From contig JBAJFE010000034.1 in assembly GCA_037903355.1 (NCBI GenBank), positions 372,001-436,000 on the forward strand: 64,000 nucleotides of DNA, read 5' to 3'. Shown here one piece after another: positions 44,201 to 61,318 of this stretch. Made by a program: the position numbers and the translations under genes. The DNA is from Trichuris trichiura. Lineage: Eukaryota > Nematoda > Enoplea > Trichinellida > Trichuridae. How positions within the stretch are numbered: the first letter of the stretch is position 1; each line of letters starts with the position of its first letter. The notes under the pieces are model-generated. The model saw nothing but the letters and a program-made list of their open reading frames with translations. It was not told where the DNA came from and searched no databases.

Positions 44201-47200
44201 CTCGATTTAAACTTTTTGCAAGCAGGTTAATCTTGTTGCGAAATCTTCATACTTGCCCTTGTGCAATAATGATCAATAAGTTTGCTTCTCCGAGGTATGT
44301 TTGCTATGTTCATCTTTGCACAAACAAATTGAAGCGAGTTCAAAATGCCGTTTATACTGCTTGTTAGGTTTAGTTGAGCTTATGATTGCTAGAAACAGCA
44401 CTGTAAAGCTTCATGCACCAACTATGCCGGCTGTTCCTGTTAAATGGAGAAACTCATTATTTTGAGAAGCCGTAGGGCTTTGGGACCGCTCGTGACATCT
44501 TACAAGCGTAGACGCGAAATCTCTATCCCAAGTTTTATCCAGTAGGTTCGTAATCAAAGCATGCATGAAGTGAACACCACTGAACGCATACACGTTTTAT
44601 TAAAGCTTTCGGAAATGCCTAGTTCTGTCATCAGTATGTTTTGATGTCTTCAACTACAAATCTACTAAAACATATCAACGGAAGGAGGGTTGCGCAGAGC
44701 AAAATGACAGAACTTAAGATACAGGCGTTTCTCGTATAACGCGAGCGTTTGATAACTTAAAAATCCTGAAAAATCTCGCGTTATATGAAATCGCGTTATA
44801 GGAGACATGTAAAGTATAGGAAAATCATGATTTGGTTCAAAGCGTCAGAAGGATTGTTTACTTGTAAACAATAACGGAGAGATATCTTAAATAAGCTGGG
44901 TAGAAACAGGAATTATGATGTACCTGAGCTACTTATTCTACCGTTAGGCACGCTGACGTATGGATCCTCTTACACGGGGTCTGAATCACGTCATCTTTTA
45001 CGGCGATCATACGTTAACGGCAGAGCTTTTATAATAGAACTCTTTAACGCGGACAGAGTTCAAACTGGCTTTCAGGAGCGGCGTGCTTGCGTCTTTAGCT
45101 TGTGGAAAGAATCCCTCTCAGTACTAAAATAAACGACCTCATACCCAGGAAAGAATGGAGTTCCGTTGGACTCACTTTTTTAATCTCACTATCCTTTGTT
45201 ACAGGCGAACTGAGATCCTATTAGATGTAGAAGGCAGCGCTTCCTCATCGTCACAATGTTTCTTCATTGCAGTAAAGTAGAATTCGAGCTTCTTTTGTTT
45301 CGCACGTATACTTCTTTCGTAGAACAGCTGCTTATATGGCTCCAAGCAAGCTCGGATACCTCCTGTGGTTTTCCCGCTGCGTTCTGCATTACAGTCATTG
45401 TTTTCGAGCCATTGTAAACGCTGTTAAATAGTTTCTAGGGTATCTGACAGCTCAGCAGTGGTCATTTGTCGCGGAGGAGGCGGAGGAACCTCCTGATTTT
45501 CATCATCTTCTTCTCTTCTTTCTGCTTCCCCTGCTACAGAAAGTTTCTGCAGCTCCTCGGTGGTCAGCTCATTCGGTTGACAATTCAAAATGTCCTCAAT
45601 ATCCTGATATTCCACTCCTTCAAAGCCTAGCCTGTTTGCCCACTGAACGCAGCTTTTAGTAATTTCGCATACTTGAGCAGAAGGCTCAAAGTCGTTAAAA
45701 TCGCAGATCACATTTTGGATGAGTTTCCGTTAAACACGGTGCAAGCACTGTTTCGATACGTCATTTCAGGTTTATACGATGTTGTTAATGGCCATTCTCA
45801 GGTTATAGTTTTTCCAAAATTTCATCACAGTTTCACAATTTTCTCCGTCGGTCGCGTCGATCAGCATCTTGAACGTTCGCCTTAAGTAGTAAGCTTTGAA
45901 TGCTCCGATAACGCCTTGGTCAAGCTGTTGTAACAAAGAAGTGCTCCGTGCAGGCAAAAAAACAAAGTGGACATTTGGGTCTAGCTCAGCTGTCATCAGT
46001 GGGTGGCTTGGCGCGCTATCCATGATTACGAGAACTTTAAAAGCCAAGTTCTTCTCGTTTCATGTCGAGTTTCTTTTACGGAAGGTATGTCCCATTGACA
46101 ATAGGTGAATTTTCGTTACTTCATTGCTTTATATTAATACCGCTGAAGACGGGTCTCGTTCGGCCCGAAAGCTCCGGAATAATAATAAAAATATTGTCAA
46201 CGGGACGTACCTTCGGTAAAAAAAACTCGACATGAAACTACACAGTCCCGTACCAAGAAGTTACATTTACAAAAAGTTCTTCTCGTTCAAGTATTTCTTA
46301 ATGTCATTCACATAAGCACTAGTAAAAATATCAAGGCAAACTTGGGCGATCATTCATTCTCTTTTGCTGTAGACGCCCAAACTGCTTTTAACAATTCCCC
46401 TTAGGGCTCGTGGATTGGCATGACGATGAATCATCAGTGGCTTCAGCTTAAGATTTCCACTAGCGTTGGCACTGAGCATTACAGTAACATGATCTTTCTC
46501 AGCGCAGATTCTTGCAGCATGCCTACGCTCTCTGGAAATATAGGTCCTTTTTGGCATACGCTTTAGATAAAGATCTATTTCGTCGAAGTTAAAAATTTGA
46601 TCGAGGCAGTAGCCCTTTTCTTTGACCAAGTTTTGTACTTCTATTGGAAATGTTTGCGCGGCATCGACGTCCGCGCTTCCTGCTTTGCCACAGAAACGAA
46701 CATTGTGAAAACTGTATTGATTCGTGAAACGGCAGAACCAACCACTGCTAGCAGTAAATGGAGGAATTTCAGTAGGATTTGTAGACTGTTTCTTAAGGTT
46801 TTCGTAAATGGTAACTGCTTTTTGTCTGATGATGAAAAACGTTGTTCCTATTCTTTTTATCGTTTGAGTTTCGATCCAAATGCTGAGTACTTTTTCCATT
46901 TCTTCCAGTGTCTTAGGCCTCGTTCTTATTGACATCGCAATACTTGAACTGGTACCGTTTACGCAAGTCTGTTTAACTTTTTCTGCATTGCTCCTAATGG
47001 TCTGCAAGGTTGATTCCTTTATGCGGGTAGCTTTGACGATATCACGTGTCGTCTCATTCCGTTTATACCGTTTCAGTATCTCAAGTTTCTCTCCAACAGT
47101 CAGCGCCTTTCTTTTTCCACCACTACCAGGTGACTTCGAATCAGGAAGCTTAGACATTTTCAGATACTTAAAGACTATTCTCAGAAAGCGGAATCAGACA

Positions 47201-48604
47201 AAATACTTACGAATTGAGCTCGCAATCAGACGGTGTGAATGCTTTCCGAATTCTGTGCTAGCGTACTACGACTCACTGGAAAACCTCTACGATGCCTGCG
47301 CTTCGGAAAAATTGAAAATGGAAGCATCGTCTGTGCAGATGTTCCGGCAAGCGCAAATTATTCCACCGAACATGAATACCGATCAATAGCCTGTTTGAGT
47401 ATGCATATTGCAGGGTGCACAGCTGGATCAGACACTACTTCTGATAAGAATCCTAAACGTTTTTGTCACATTTCGCTTGTTCGTGACCGAAGAACATGCA
47501 TGAGCTAACAGTGCGGCCTTTGTTTGTTCTCGGTGGATGAAAACACGGGGAGACTTTGCCATACGCCCACACTTTCCAGCCGGCGAAGTCGCCTCTGAGC
47601 GAAAACGCGTTATATGAACACGCGTTATAAGAGAACTATCTGTAGGGGACTTCAGAAAACATGTCAGCATAGCCCCAAAATCAATTCCAAAATTCAGTTA
47701 TTCTTGAGTGCTTAACCGGAGGCTATCATTTCTATTGAAAGCACAGCCTTTCGGTGAACACTTGTTTTCGGCGTCCACTTGGCAATAATTTCCGTTTTCT
47801 GTTACGTGAATGTTGTATTAACTAGTTGGTTATGGGACTGTTTATGCAGACCGCAAATGCGTAGACTACATGGTTTTAATATACATAAAGATAGTGCTGA
47901 GAGTGGGAAATGGCAGACTCGCAAAAATGTGCAAGATCAACGTTTTTCAAACGCCTTAGTCTCATTGATAATTATTATTGCGTGTACACAGATTTTAAAA
48001 ACAGAGGTCGACTTGGCGGCGGTATTTGAAATGTCACATCTGAATGTCCTTAAACTCAAAAAATGGTTCTCTCTATGCTTGCTTGATGTAATGTTATTCT
48101 TCGAGTCGACAACAGGAAAAGAAAGTGCATTATGTAATTTCTATTACCCATTCAGTGTTGATTAAGCTGTTTGCGTTTTTATCTGAGTTGTGATAATTTT
48201 TATCCTAGGATGATAAGGCTTGAAGACAACGATGTTTTTATCGCCCTTCAACCTTTCATGTTGGCGGAAAGAGATCGCATGTAAGTGTTGTCCACTTTTT
48301 CCACATTACATTTTAGTTTTGCTTTGTTAGGTGGTTAAACCAGCTTCGCCGTGCTCGAGATTTGGAAAATGAGGTGATGAAGGATGTACCAGGATGGAAA
48401 ACTGGTACATGGTACGGCGAACCCATCTATTTCACCTTACCGAAAGACAAATGGTGGGACCCCATTGACATGGACCTTCAGGCGCATGCTCGTGGCCGTC
48501 ACATAAAGCAGCGATACCGTTGGAGCGAACACGACGAGTATGCTGGACCACACTGGTGGGACAAGTACTTTTCAAAATCCTTCCTCGACGACTGGATTAA
48601 GTGA
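41258..48604 (+). CDS. NDUFA13: Complex I subunit NDUFA13 (GRIM-19)
   Basis: A subunit of mitochondrial NADH dehydrogenase, anchored in the inner membrane. Four exons: 41258-41366, 41655-41733, 48209-48280, 48331-48604. All introns are GT-AG and the frame runs through 177 residues. Exon 1 encodes the N-terminal DLPPIGGYARIYFARTFPK, exon 2 the membrane helix (WKFAIGGACMATMGLIGY), and exons 3-4 the helix LQPFMLAERDRMWLNQLRRARDLENEVMKDVPGWKTG, all in the order seen in GRIM-19. The C-terminus is about 30 residues longer than in human (144), rich in Trp and charged residues (DKWWDP, HWWDKY). Intron 2 (41734-48208) is 6,475 bp, far larger than its neighbours, and contains a whole phosphatase gene on the other strand and a Tigger transposon. 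The gene ends 153 bp from the convergent Lon gene. Confidence 0.9.
41734..43190. other. NDUFA13 intron 2, part 5' of the nested phosphatase gene
   Basis: No exon or repeat recognised. An AATAAA on the minus strand (43053-43058) could serve the PP1-type gene. Confidence 0.5.
43191..44102 (-). CDS. PP1-type serine/threonine protein phosphatase catalytic subunit
   Basis: A single-exon gene of 303 residues. It has the metallophosphatase signatures in order: GDIHGQ (61-66), GDYVDRG (89-95), RGNHE (120-124), HGG (172-174), RAHQV (245-249) and SAPNYCGEYDN (267-277), so all metal-binding and phosphate-binding residues of PP1 appear kept. It is nearest to the PP1/Glc7 group but diverged (RGNHEFDNINNIYGFY in place of the PP1 form RGNHECASINRIYGFY), and it lacks the usual long C-terminal tail, ending in an Arg-rich string. 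Nematodes have many such intronless PP1-like genes, often active in the male germ line; that role here is inference. The gene lies wholly inside intron 2 of NDUFA13 on the opposite strand. The first Met or Met4 could be the start. Confidence 0.94.
   Translation of the reverse strand: MRRMDRGLWTEIKDRLLMQVRRKNTQPVTLEEVNTICHFAREAFSNQPPLLEIEPPVNICGDIHGQFEDLIRLFNNGRYPPTSRYLFLGDYVDRGPMSIEVILLLMMYKIRFPNHMFLLRGNHEFDNINNIYGFYMEVMNRYRNPKMWKLFNQTFMYMPLAALVGGRILCMHGGISMELNNFDQIRTIRRPLKVPYSNLTCDLVWADPCKTIVGWQRNIRGASYMFGENVVHQFCQVMDIDMIARAHQVVPKGYEFFANNKLVTLFSAPNYCGEYDNDAAMMHVNKDMHCDIKQFRGHRRRTR
44103..44719. other. NDUFA13 intron 2, between phosphatase gene and Tigger
   Basis: Should hold the promoter of the nested phosphatase gene. 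No clear core promoter element or other feature is seen. Confidence 0.4.
46060..46273 (+). mobile_element. 214-bp hammerhead-type mini-element nested in Tigger transposase
   Basis: Flanked by AAGTTCTTCTCGTT (46046-46059 and 46274-46287), a 14-nt target duplication. The first 43 bp (46060-46102) are the inverted copy of 46192-46234, so the motif lies in the loop of a hairpin. A 39-nt tail (46235-46273) follows, with AGTCCCGTACCAAG, like the tail of the 4.4-kb element. No coding capacity. Confidence 0.88.
46140..46177 (+). ncRNA. Hammerhead-ribozyme-like motif, family 2
   Basis: CCG, CTGAAGA, C, stem II GGGTC/GGCCC (one G-U pair) with loop TCGTTC, GAAA, AGCTC, CGG. All core boxes intact and CCG/CGG can form stem I. 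Confidence 0.65.
47645..48208. other. End of NDUFA13 intron 2
   Basis: No feature recognised apart from the pyrimidine-rich acceptor TTTTTATCCTAG at its end. Confidence 0.5.
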
Positions 48605-48757
48605 TCAGTAACAACCAATTGGCTGTAACGGATTGTTTATAAAAAAAATTGAATACTTCTCGGTTAGTCGATGGCAATGCGTTCATTTATTGATCAACAC
48701 GTCGCCTTGCTTATGTGTTATAGTAAAAGAAAGCCAGGAAGACTTTGAAAACAAATT

Positions 48758-55437
<6,680 letters not shown>

Positions 55438-55811
55438 CGATTCCAGGAAGCTATCGGGACTGACACATGTGTATTAACCTCAAAAGAGTCTAAAAGGCAA
55501 ACTTCAAAGTCTGATAAACCAAAAGCATACCGTACAAACGATTAACAGGTGTGAATGGTGAGTACAGAACATTGACATTCCATTTCGCCCTCGCGTTGCT
55601 TTCTTCAACTCACGCAGCATTGAGCTAACATCAATCCATGCAAATAATTTTTACTGTAAATTGGATATGAAGTCGTAAGGTTCGTAACGGGTTTGGTGGT
55701 TGAACAAGAAATGTACATGGATTTTTCCCGTTTCTATTTGCCCATAAAACGAGTCAAAAACTGAAAAAGCTTTAATGTGGTTCAAGGGCATAAAAACCAA
55801 ACAAAAGTCTG

Positions 55812-55849
55812 GCGAAGCTTTCGGCTCAATCTTGAGCCGTCATCAGCGC
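55812..55849 (-). ncRNA. Hammerhead-ribozyme-like motif, family 1
   Basis: Minus strand: GCG, CTGATGA, C, GGCTC/GAGCC stem II, GAAA, AGCTT, CGC. All core boxes intact; in the tail-bearing copy of the element. Confidence 0.65.
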
Positions 55850-56374
55850 ACGCACGAGTTACCCTCCCACCGAGTTTTTCCTCGGGAGTTGCTCCTCCAC
55901 CTTTCCGAGTCGTGTGCGTGCCTGTCTAGTCGAACCTTGACCTGTCGAGGATATACACACACGGCTGTTCACAGGATATCCATGTACATTTCTTGTTCAA
56001 CCACCAAACCCGTTACGAACCTTACGCCTTCATATCTGAAAACGACGCTCACATGGTGCGCCAAAAACAGAACTCGAAAACATCGGATTGGACAAAGAAG
56101 AAAACCCCCCTACACGTGGACAAACAGCCCTCGCCCCTAACATCGGCAAGTTGACCCATTTCGACAGGACGCCTCACATAACTTTGACTGACCATCCTAT
56201 TACGCGTTGTGCCTCCGCCGAGGACGGCCTCTAAAGAATTTGCTCCGAAGCTGATCCAGCCGTGTGTGTATAGCCTCGACAGGTCAAGGTTCGACTAAAC
56301 AGGCACGCACACGACTCGGAAAGGTGGAGGAGCAACTCCTGAGGAAAAACTCAGTGGGAGGGCAACTCCTGCGT

Positions 56375-56412
56375 GCGCTGATGACGGCTCAAGATTGAGC
56401 CGAAAGCTTCGC
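56375..56412 (+). ncRNA. Hammerhead-ribozyme-like motif, family 1, inverted partner
   Basis: Same motif on the plus strand in the other arm of the 55.7-56.5-kb element, core boxes intact. Confidence 0.65.
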
Positions 56413-56526
56413 CAGACTTTTGTTTGGTTTTTCATGCCTTGAACGACATTAAAGCTTTTTCACTTTTTGACTCGATTTATGGGCAAATAGAAACAGGAAA
56501 AATCCATGTACGTTTCTTGTTCAACC

Positions 56527-57350
56527 ACTGTTCCCACCCAAAAATCAACAACGCCCGGTTCTGGGGCTCCCCTACTATAGTGTCTTAAGCGAAAAGCTGA
56601 AGAGGCTAGGAAATTCCGTAAATTTCAACGTTCGCTTTAAACGTTCTTCTAATCTTCGTTCGATTGTGAGGAATGATAAGATCAAGGCTCCGTATGACAA
56701 CAGACCAGGTGTTCTTTACGAAATGAAAGCGGTTGCAACGCCTCCGACATAGGGGAAACGGTCAACACTTTATTTCACAGATTAGGCCATTACGTGAAGA
56801 ATGTGTTAACGTGCAAAAACGTTGAACAGAGACTCAGTTGGGAGCAGGCTACCACCCCTGAACGTCCACCGACAATGGACCCTCGAAAGATTATGGGGAA
56901 CGCGATCGAAGCCTCTGTAATCGTGCAGCCCCACTTCTCAGTGCCCACTCGACCCGCGACCGAAAAGAATCTCCCACGATAGCCTTTTTTACTAAAGGCT
57001 TATAAAGAAGGCGCTTTACATCAAAAGCGATTCCACCATCAGTCGTGACAATCGGGTGGCGGTTAGTGAGGTATAGAAAGTGCTCTTTAATAAATTTCAT
57101 TGATGTGCCTTACTGAACAAATTTGCATCCATTGCTCCCATGTGCCTATCTAACCACCTTATGGACTTAACACATCATCCCTTACATCGCTGACGACGGA
57201 ACAGGAGCAGTTACGAAACGTACAGGATAGAATCGTCCTGTATTTTCTTTAGCCATTTGCTCATCCATTCGCCGGTAGGGCATTTTTAAGTTTACTTACA
57301 GACACTTCAAACAGGTCAAATGCATGAACTGAAGATCAACCATGAAGCTT
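56527..57350 (+). mobile_element. Penelope-like element fragment: GIY-YIG region and 3' end
   Basis: In changing frames the plus strand encodes LPYYSVLSEKLKRLG, FKRSSNLRSIVRNDKI...RPGVLYEM and then IGETVNTLFHRLGHYVKN. This is the linker and GIY-YIG endonuclease region that ends PLE proteins. A later piece (RLIKKALYIK...SRDNRVAVS) matches the PLE C-terminus. Frameshifts and stops make it a dead copy and the reverse transcriptase is missing. The 3' flank carries a family-3 hammerhead-like motif (57187-57225) and a degenerate tail to about 57350. Confidence 0.75.
57187..57225 (+). ncRNA. Hammerhead-like motif, family 3
   Basis: CTGACGA, C, stem II GGAAC/GTTAC (one mismatch), GAAA, ACGTA. It follows a PLE C-terminal coding remnant by about 80 bp, which links family 3 to PLEs directly. 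Confidence 0.55.
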
Positions 57351-57498
57351 CTCGTTTTTGATATCGTGCCTACAACTAGAAGAGGCTGCACGTTTTATCC
57401 TGTTCCTGATTTTAAAACTACAGATAAAACAACTTTCGCGTATTCAAAATAAATGATATTATATACATAGTGGACATTGGACACACGGTAAACAAAGC

Positions 57499-57504
57499 TT
57501 TATT
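57499..57504 (-). terminator. Poly(A) signal of TRMT2A
   Basis: AATAAA on the minus strand, about 40 bp after the TRMT2A stop codon. Confidence 0.6.
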
Positions 57505-57542
57505 GCAATATAGCCTGAAATGAACGACGCTCATTTTCAACG

Positions 57543-59165
57543 CTAACCATAACACAATGTCACTTTTTTGAACAGCATTAATGTCGCATAATGAGGCGTC
57601 ATGGGAAACATATCCACCGGCACAACTCTCACCAAGCTAAACGGACTACCATAAAATCGCTTAGAAGGTCGACGATGAAGGTCGATCATGTTTTTCTTAG
57701 AGCGCATGATATTGCACGAAATATAAACTAAGAAGAGCACGGCTTTACATTCCCGCAATGCAATGATAACTTTCTGATCAATTTCCGCTCTAGTGGGGGT
57801 CAAAACGGCAACACACTTGGATCCTTTCACTGCATCAAGCTCCAGGACGTTGAAAATGAGATTTTCTAGCTGTCCGCAAAAATAGTCGCAGTGGTTTATT
57901 TTGTTGGCAGACGCATTTGCTTTCGCGTTTTCAATCGCTTCCTTGTTTAAGTCAATTCCAATCACGTGCTTATAATTCTTTGCAAGACATAAGCCAAGCG
58001 CACCTGTCCCGCAGAAAATATCCAATAGAACGTCTGCTTTTGTTGATTTGCATAGTTCCTCAACCGCGCTATACAACACCTCACATCCTTTGGTGTTGAC
58101 TTGGAAAAAGACCGAAGGTAAAATGCAAAAGCGCATATCAAACAACTTCTCGTAAACATACGCACTGCCGCTTAGAAGTTCGTAACGAGCCTCGTCGCTT
58201 GAATTGAGCAATTCCTGATAGTAGATGGATGATATGGGCAACGTCGTCATGTCCTGATAAAGGAAGTGATTCACAACTTCCTTTTTTATTTCTGCAATAC
58301 ATGTCGCGTCCAACCCAGACGGATTAACTGTTATGATGATTAATGTGCCCTCTTCGTAGCAGCGTACAGTCAACATGCGCCAAAATCCTTCCTTAGTATC
58401 CACATCATAGGGTGCTTTACCCGAAGACAGGATGAAATTACGAAATTGCCTTACAACAGATTTCATCACCGTAGGAATATGCTTGCAATCATCCGCGGCT
58501 GCTACCGTACAACCTTCTCTATGGCGAGTAAGCCTAAAGCCAATTTCTGCATACCCATTGTTGTAACCAACTGAAAATTCGCACTTATTGCGATAGCCAT
58601 TTTCTTTCGGTGACGCACGTATATCTTCCAAAATTCCGTAATGCCTACTGGAAGGAATTGTTTCCTTGCCAGCGACAGCCATGGCTAAGGAAACGTCCTT
58701 CAAAAATGCCAGACAGTTAGCATGTTTCCGTTCCAACTGTTCCTCATAAGAAACATCGTGCCACGGTGTAACAACGTCAGTTATGTTAACAGAATCACTT
58801 TCTTCCGAATCATTTTCGCCATGCCGCTTCATTCTATCCAGTGCGTTTGAGCGACCTCGACCGGTTTGCTTAGCTTTAAGCGTGTACTTCTTCAACGTGA
58901 ATCTATTCAACTTTTCTACAGCCAGCGATGACATTTCGTTATTTTCAAATGTCAAGTAAACATGATCTTTCAGCGGGCAAATTTTCTTTGGAGACAAGCC
59001 AAGACGATGGCACAACTTCCTGGCATCTTTCGGACCCACGAATGGTGGCCAATTTCGAACAATAACACGGGACTGGTCTTCGCCATGCAAAGTCATTGTT
59101 TTATTTTCCTCAGTGATGCTAAGAGAGTCCAAAGTTATGTCTACGGTGTTTGATAGCCCATCCAT
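57543..59165 (-). CDS. TRMT2A: tRNA (uracil-5-)-methyltransferase TRMT2A-like, catalytic residues altered
   Basis: One frame of 540 residues (human TRMT2A 625). An RRM-like domain at about 33-100 is followed by a TrmA-type domain: RNKCEFSVG (192-200), FFQVN (353-357), SAM-binding LLDIFCGTGALGL (380-392), and YISCN with the nucleophile Cys484. TRMT2A makes m5U54 in the T-loop of cytosolic tRNA. Two conserved active-site motifs are changed: the DPPRAG motif reads TPTRAE (456-461), and the TPHxE motif near the C-terminus reads TPHYA (523-527), so the Asp and the Glu general base are gone. The cofactor site and Cys remain. Either the protein works only as an RNA binder or the sequence has local errors. 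The first Met fits the family start. Confidence 0.92.
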   Translation of the reverse strand: MDGLSNTVDITLDSLSITEENKTMTLHGEDQSRVIVRNWPPFVGPKDARKLCHRLGLSPKKICPLKDHVYLTFENNEMSSLAVEKLNRFTLKKYTLKAKQTGRGRSNALDRMKRHGENDSEESDSVNITDVVTPWHDVSYEEQLERKHANCLAFLKDVSLAMAVAGKETIPSSRHYGILEDIRASPKENGYRNKCEFSVGYNNGYAEIGFRLTRHREGCTVAAADDCKHIPTVMKSVVRQFRNFILSSGKAPYDVDTKEGFWRMLTVRCYEEGTLIIITVNPSGLDATCIAEIKKEVVNHFLYQDMTTLPISSIYYQELLNSSDEARYELLSGSAYVYEKLFDMRFCILPSVFFQVNTKGCEVLYSAVEELCKSTKADVLLDIFCGTGALGLCLAKNYKHVIGIDLNKEAIENAKANASANKINHCDYFCGQLENLIFNVLELDAVKGSKCVAVLTPTRAEIDQKVIIALRECKAVLFLVYISCNIMRSKKNMIDLHRRPSKRFYGSPFSLVRVVPVDMFPMTPHYATLMLFKKVTLCYG

Positions 59166-60496
59166 CGCAAAGAACAGTACTCGAACAACCTTTCATAGAA
59201 GCGCTGGTACTACCATACAGCAACAAAAAACAGTAATCAGGCAATGGGCGGCAGAATGCAGGTGAACCAAAACGTTCCCGCTTAAAATAGATAAGAACGG
59301 AACTTACGGCTCTCCTTGAATGTCATATGCGCGGCAACAGTCAAGATGTGCTTACCGTTTATTTTCCAATTGATTTACGCAAACGGCAATTGGTTTTCTT
59401 AGTCTTTGAAGCACTGTAGAATCGGCAAAAGTTACGCACAGGGACTGACGGGTGTTAGAATAACGCGCAGTCAACGATCACAAAGTAGCGAAAAGTTATC
59501 TGAGTAATTTCAGCAAACAATTAAACTTTGAAAAGCAGTTCTTCTTAATGATCAATGCGAATTTCGTGTTAACAGAAAAAGGAAACGACTCTATTTGTTT
59601 ACCAATAGAACTGAGCTTCGGAGGAGCACTTATGCTATACTGTGCGCAGTACTTAATAATGAACGAGCAAAAGAATCAAGCATAAGGGATTAGGGTCAGT
59701 AATCGACTACTTAACTAAACACCCGTCGAGGACTTCTGTAAGAAAATACGCGAAAATTCGCGAAAAACCGTGGGAATTCAGGTTAGAAGAAAATGACTGT
59801 ACAAAAACAGTGAAACCAATGAGACGAATTTTGCCTGGGTTCCTTGTCGGAATCTTAGAAAAACAGAATCTGTCTGTTTTATTGCCGATTTTAATCTGCT
59901 TTGTTTTTTCTAATTTTTTCAGTTTTTTAAATTTCATTTTTTGCGTTTTTTCTAACTTACCTCAGTTTTTCCAACTTTCTCGCTGTTATTTCCCTCATAA
60001 TTCTCTTCTTCTTCACTGCATTCGTTTTTCTTCAATTACTCTTTCTCTATTTTGGTCTTGTTTACCATTAGTCAACGTTTTTCCAGTTTGCCGTTAGTCA
60101 TCTCACATTATTCCAACACATTTTTGTAATAGCATCACTAAGCTGTATGATTTCTATGCCTAAAAAACCGTTTATTTGGTTTCAGATGGGCAATGCAGAG
60201 TTTTCGAGACGTTTGCGATTAGACTAGCAGTATTCTGAGCGCTGAAAGTCGTTTGTATGGAATGTGGTGAAAGGAGTTTTCCTTCCAAAGAATTGTAAAA
60301 CTGCGGCTTTAATGAGCAGATACTGGTGTTCTCCGCTTTACGAGCCCATTGCATAGGCGTTTCTTCCTTTTCAGAGATCCCTTGTCAGCATGTGATGCAT
60401 ATAGAGTCATTAAGGTATGAACAGTTATGCGATATGTGTGCCATACCTTTGTATCACGCACTAATGACAGAACATAGTTTGCTTACTATGTTTGTT
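59166..60496. other. Region upstream of TRMT2A without recognised genes
   Basis: Should hold the TRMT2A promoter near its left edge. The stretch 59.87-60.06 kb is T-rich. No open frame resembles a known protein. Confidence 0.45.
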
Positions 60497-61318
60497 AGAG
60501 GTAGTTCTGGTATAACTCGTGTTCAAATAACGCGTTTTCGCTCATATGCGATTTTGAAATCGTAGCACTTTCTGACATAACGCGATTTCGCCGGCTGGAA
60601 AGCGTGGGTTTATGGCAAAGTTTCCCCGTGTTTTCATCCACCGAGAGCAAAGGCCGCGCTGTTATGCTTATGCTTATGTTAGCTTCTGCGCGTTCTTCGG
60701 TCACGAGCAAGCGAAATGTGACAGAAACGTTTAGGATTCTTATCAGAAGTAGTGTCCGACCCAGCTGTGCACCCTGCGATATGCATACTCAAACAGGCTA
60801 CTGATCGGTATTCACGTGCGGTGGAATAATTCGCGCCGACAGGAACATGTGTACAGACGACGTTTCCATTTTCAATTTTCCCGAAGCGCAGGCATCGTAC
60901 AGGTTTTCCAGTGAGTCGTAGTACGCTAGCACTGAATTCGGAAAGCATTCACACCGTCTGATTGCGAGCTCAATTCTTAAGTATTTTTTCCGACTCCGCG
61001 ATCTGAGGATAGCCTTTGAGTATCTGAAAATGTCTAAGATTCCTGATTCGAAGTCAGCTGGTAGTGGTCGAAAAAGAAAGGCGCTGACTGTTGGAGAGAA
61101 GCTTGAGATACTGAAACGGTGTGAACGGAATGAGACGACACGGAATATCGTCAAAGCTACTGGCATAAAGGAATCAACCTTGCAGACCATTAGGAGCAAT
61201 GCAGAAAAAATTAAACAGACTTGCGTAAACGGTATCAGTTCAAGTATTGCGATGTCAATAAGAACAAGGCCTAAGGTACTGGAAGAAATGGAAAAACTAC
61301 TCAGGATTTGGATTAATA
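60497..61318 (+). mobile_element. Tigger transposon (second subfamily), 5' half, cut by a PLE
   Basis: Closely related to the right half of the 44.7-47.6-kb Tigger but in the other orientation, starting at a decayed terminal repeat (AGGTAGTTCTGGTATAAC). At about 61318 Tigger sequence stops inside the transposase and PLE sequence follows. The 3' half is not found in the window. Confidence 0.75.
61030..61318 (+). pseudogene. Tigger transposase N-terminal fragment
   Basis: Encodes MSKIPDSKSAGSGRKRKAL... through the helix-turn-helix (TGIKESTLQTIRSN) to EEMEKLLRIWIN, about 96 residues nearly identical to the intact start at 47157. The catalytic part is missing, so it is a dead fragment. Confidence 0.8.

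Larger units (their letters stand above)
45424..47157 (-). pseudogene. Tigger transposase (second subfamily), broken
   Basis: The N-terminal 267 codons (47157-46354) carry the helix-turn-helix (KALTVGEKLEILKRY...RIKESTLQTI), the CENP-B-like middle part and the first acidic motif (FNFDEIDLYLKRMPKRTY). The rest is split: 46047-45772 has the second and third catalytic motifs (VIMDSAPSHP, STSLLQQLDQGVI), and 45711-45424 an acidic C-terminus (EEDDENQEV). A frame change near 46360 and the nested insertion at 46060-46273, whose target duplication falls in the VIMDS-encoding region, break the gene. Confidence 0.85.
44722..47642 (-). mobile_element. Tigger/pogo DNA transposon, second subfamily, with nested insertion
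   Basis: Ends CAGGCGTTTCTCGTATAACG (left) and, inverted at the right, CAGATAGTTCTCTTATAACG, flanked by TA (44720-44721 and 47643-47644). The 2.92-kb element lies in intron 2 of NDUFA13. A 214-bp ribozyme-bearing element is inserted at 46060-46273. A partial relative is at 60.5-61.3 kb. Confidence 0.88.
55664..56522 (-). mobile_element. Penelope-type terminal element with inverted hammerhead motifs, second copy
   Basis: Close relative of 13220-14077 in the other orientation: the 38-nt tail is on the left (55664-55701, reverse complement of AACCACCAAACCCGTTACG...), followed by two inverted units, each with a hammerhead-like motif. The right arm ends at CTTGTTC (56522), where a PLE coding fragment begins. 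The middle (about 55990-56240) is the reverse complement of the loop in the 13.2-kb element. Long open frames across it are by-products. Confidence 0.8.
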
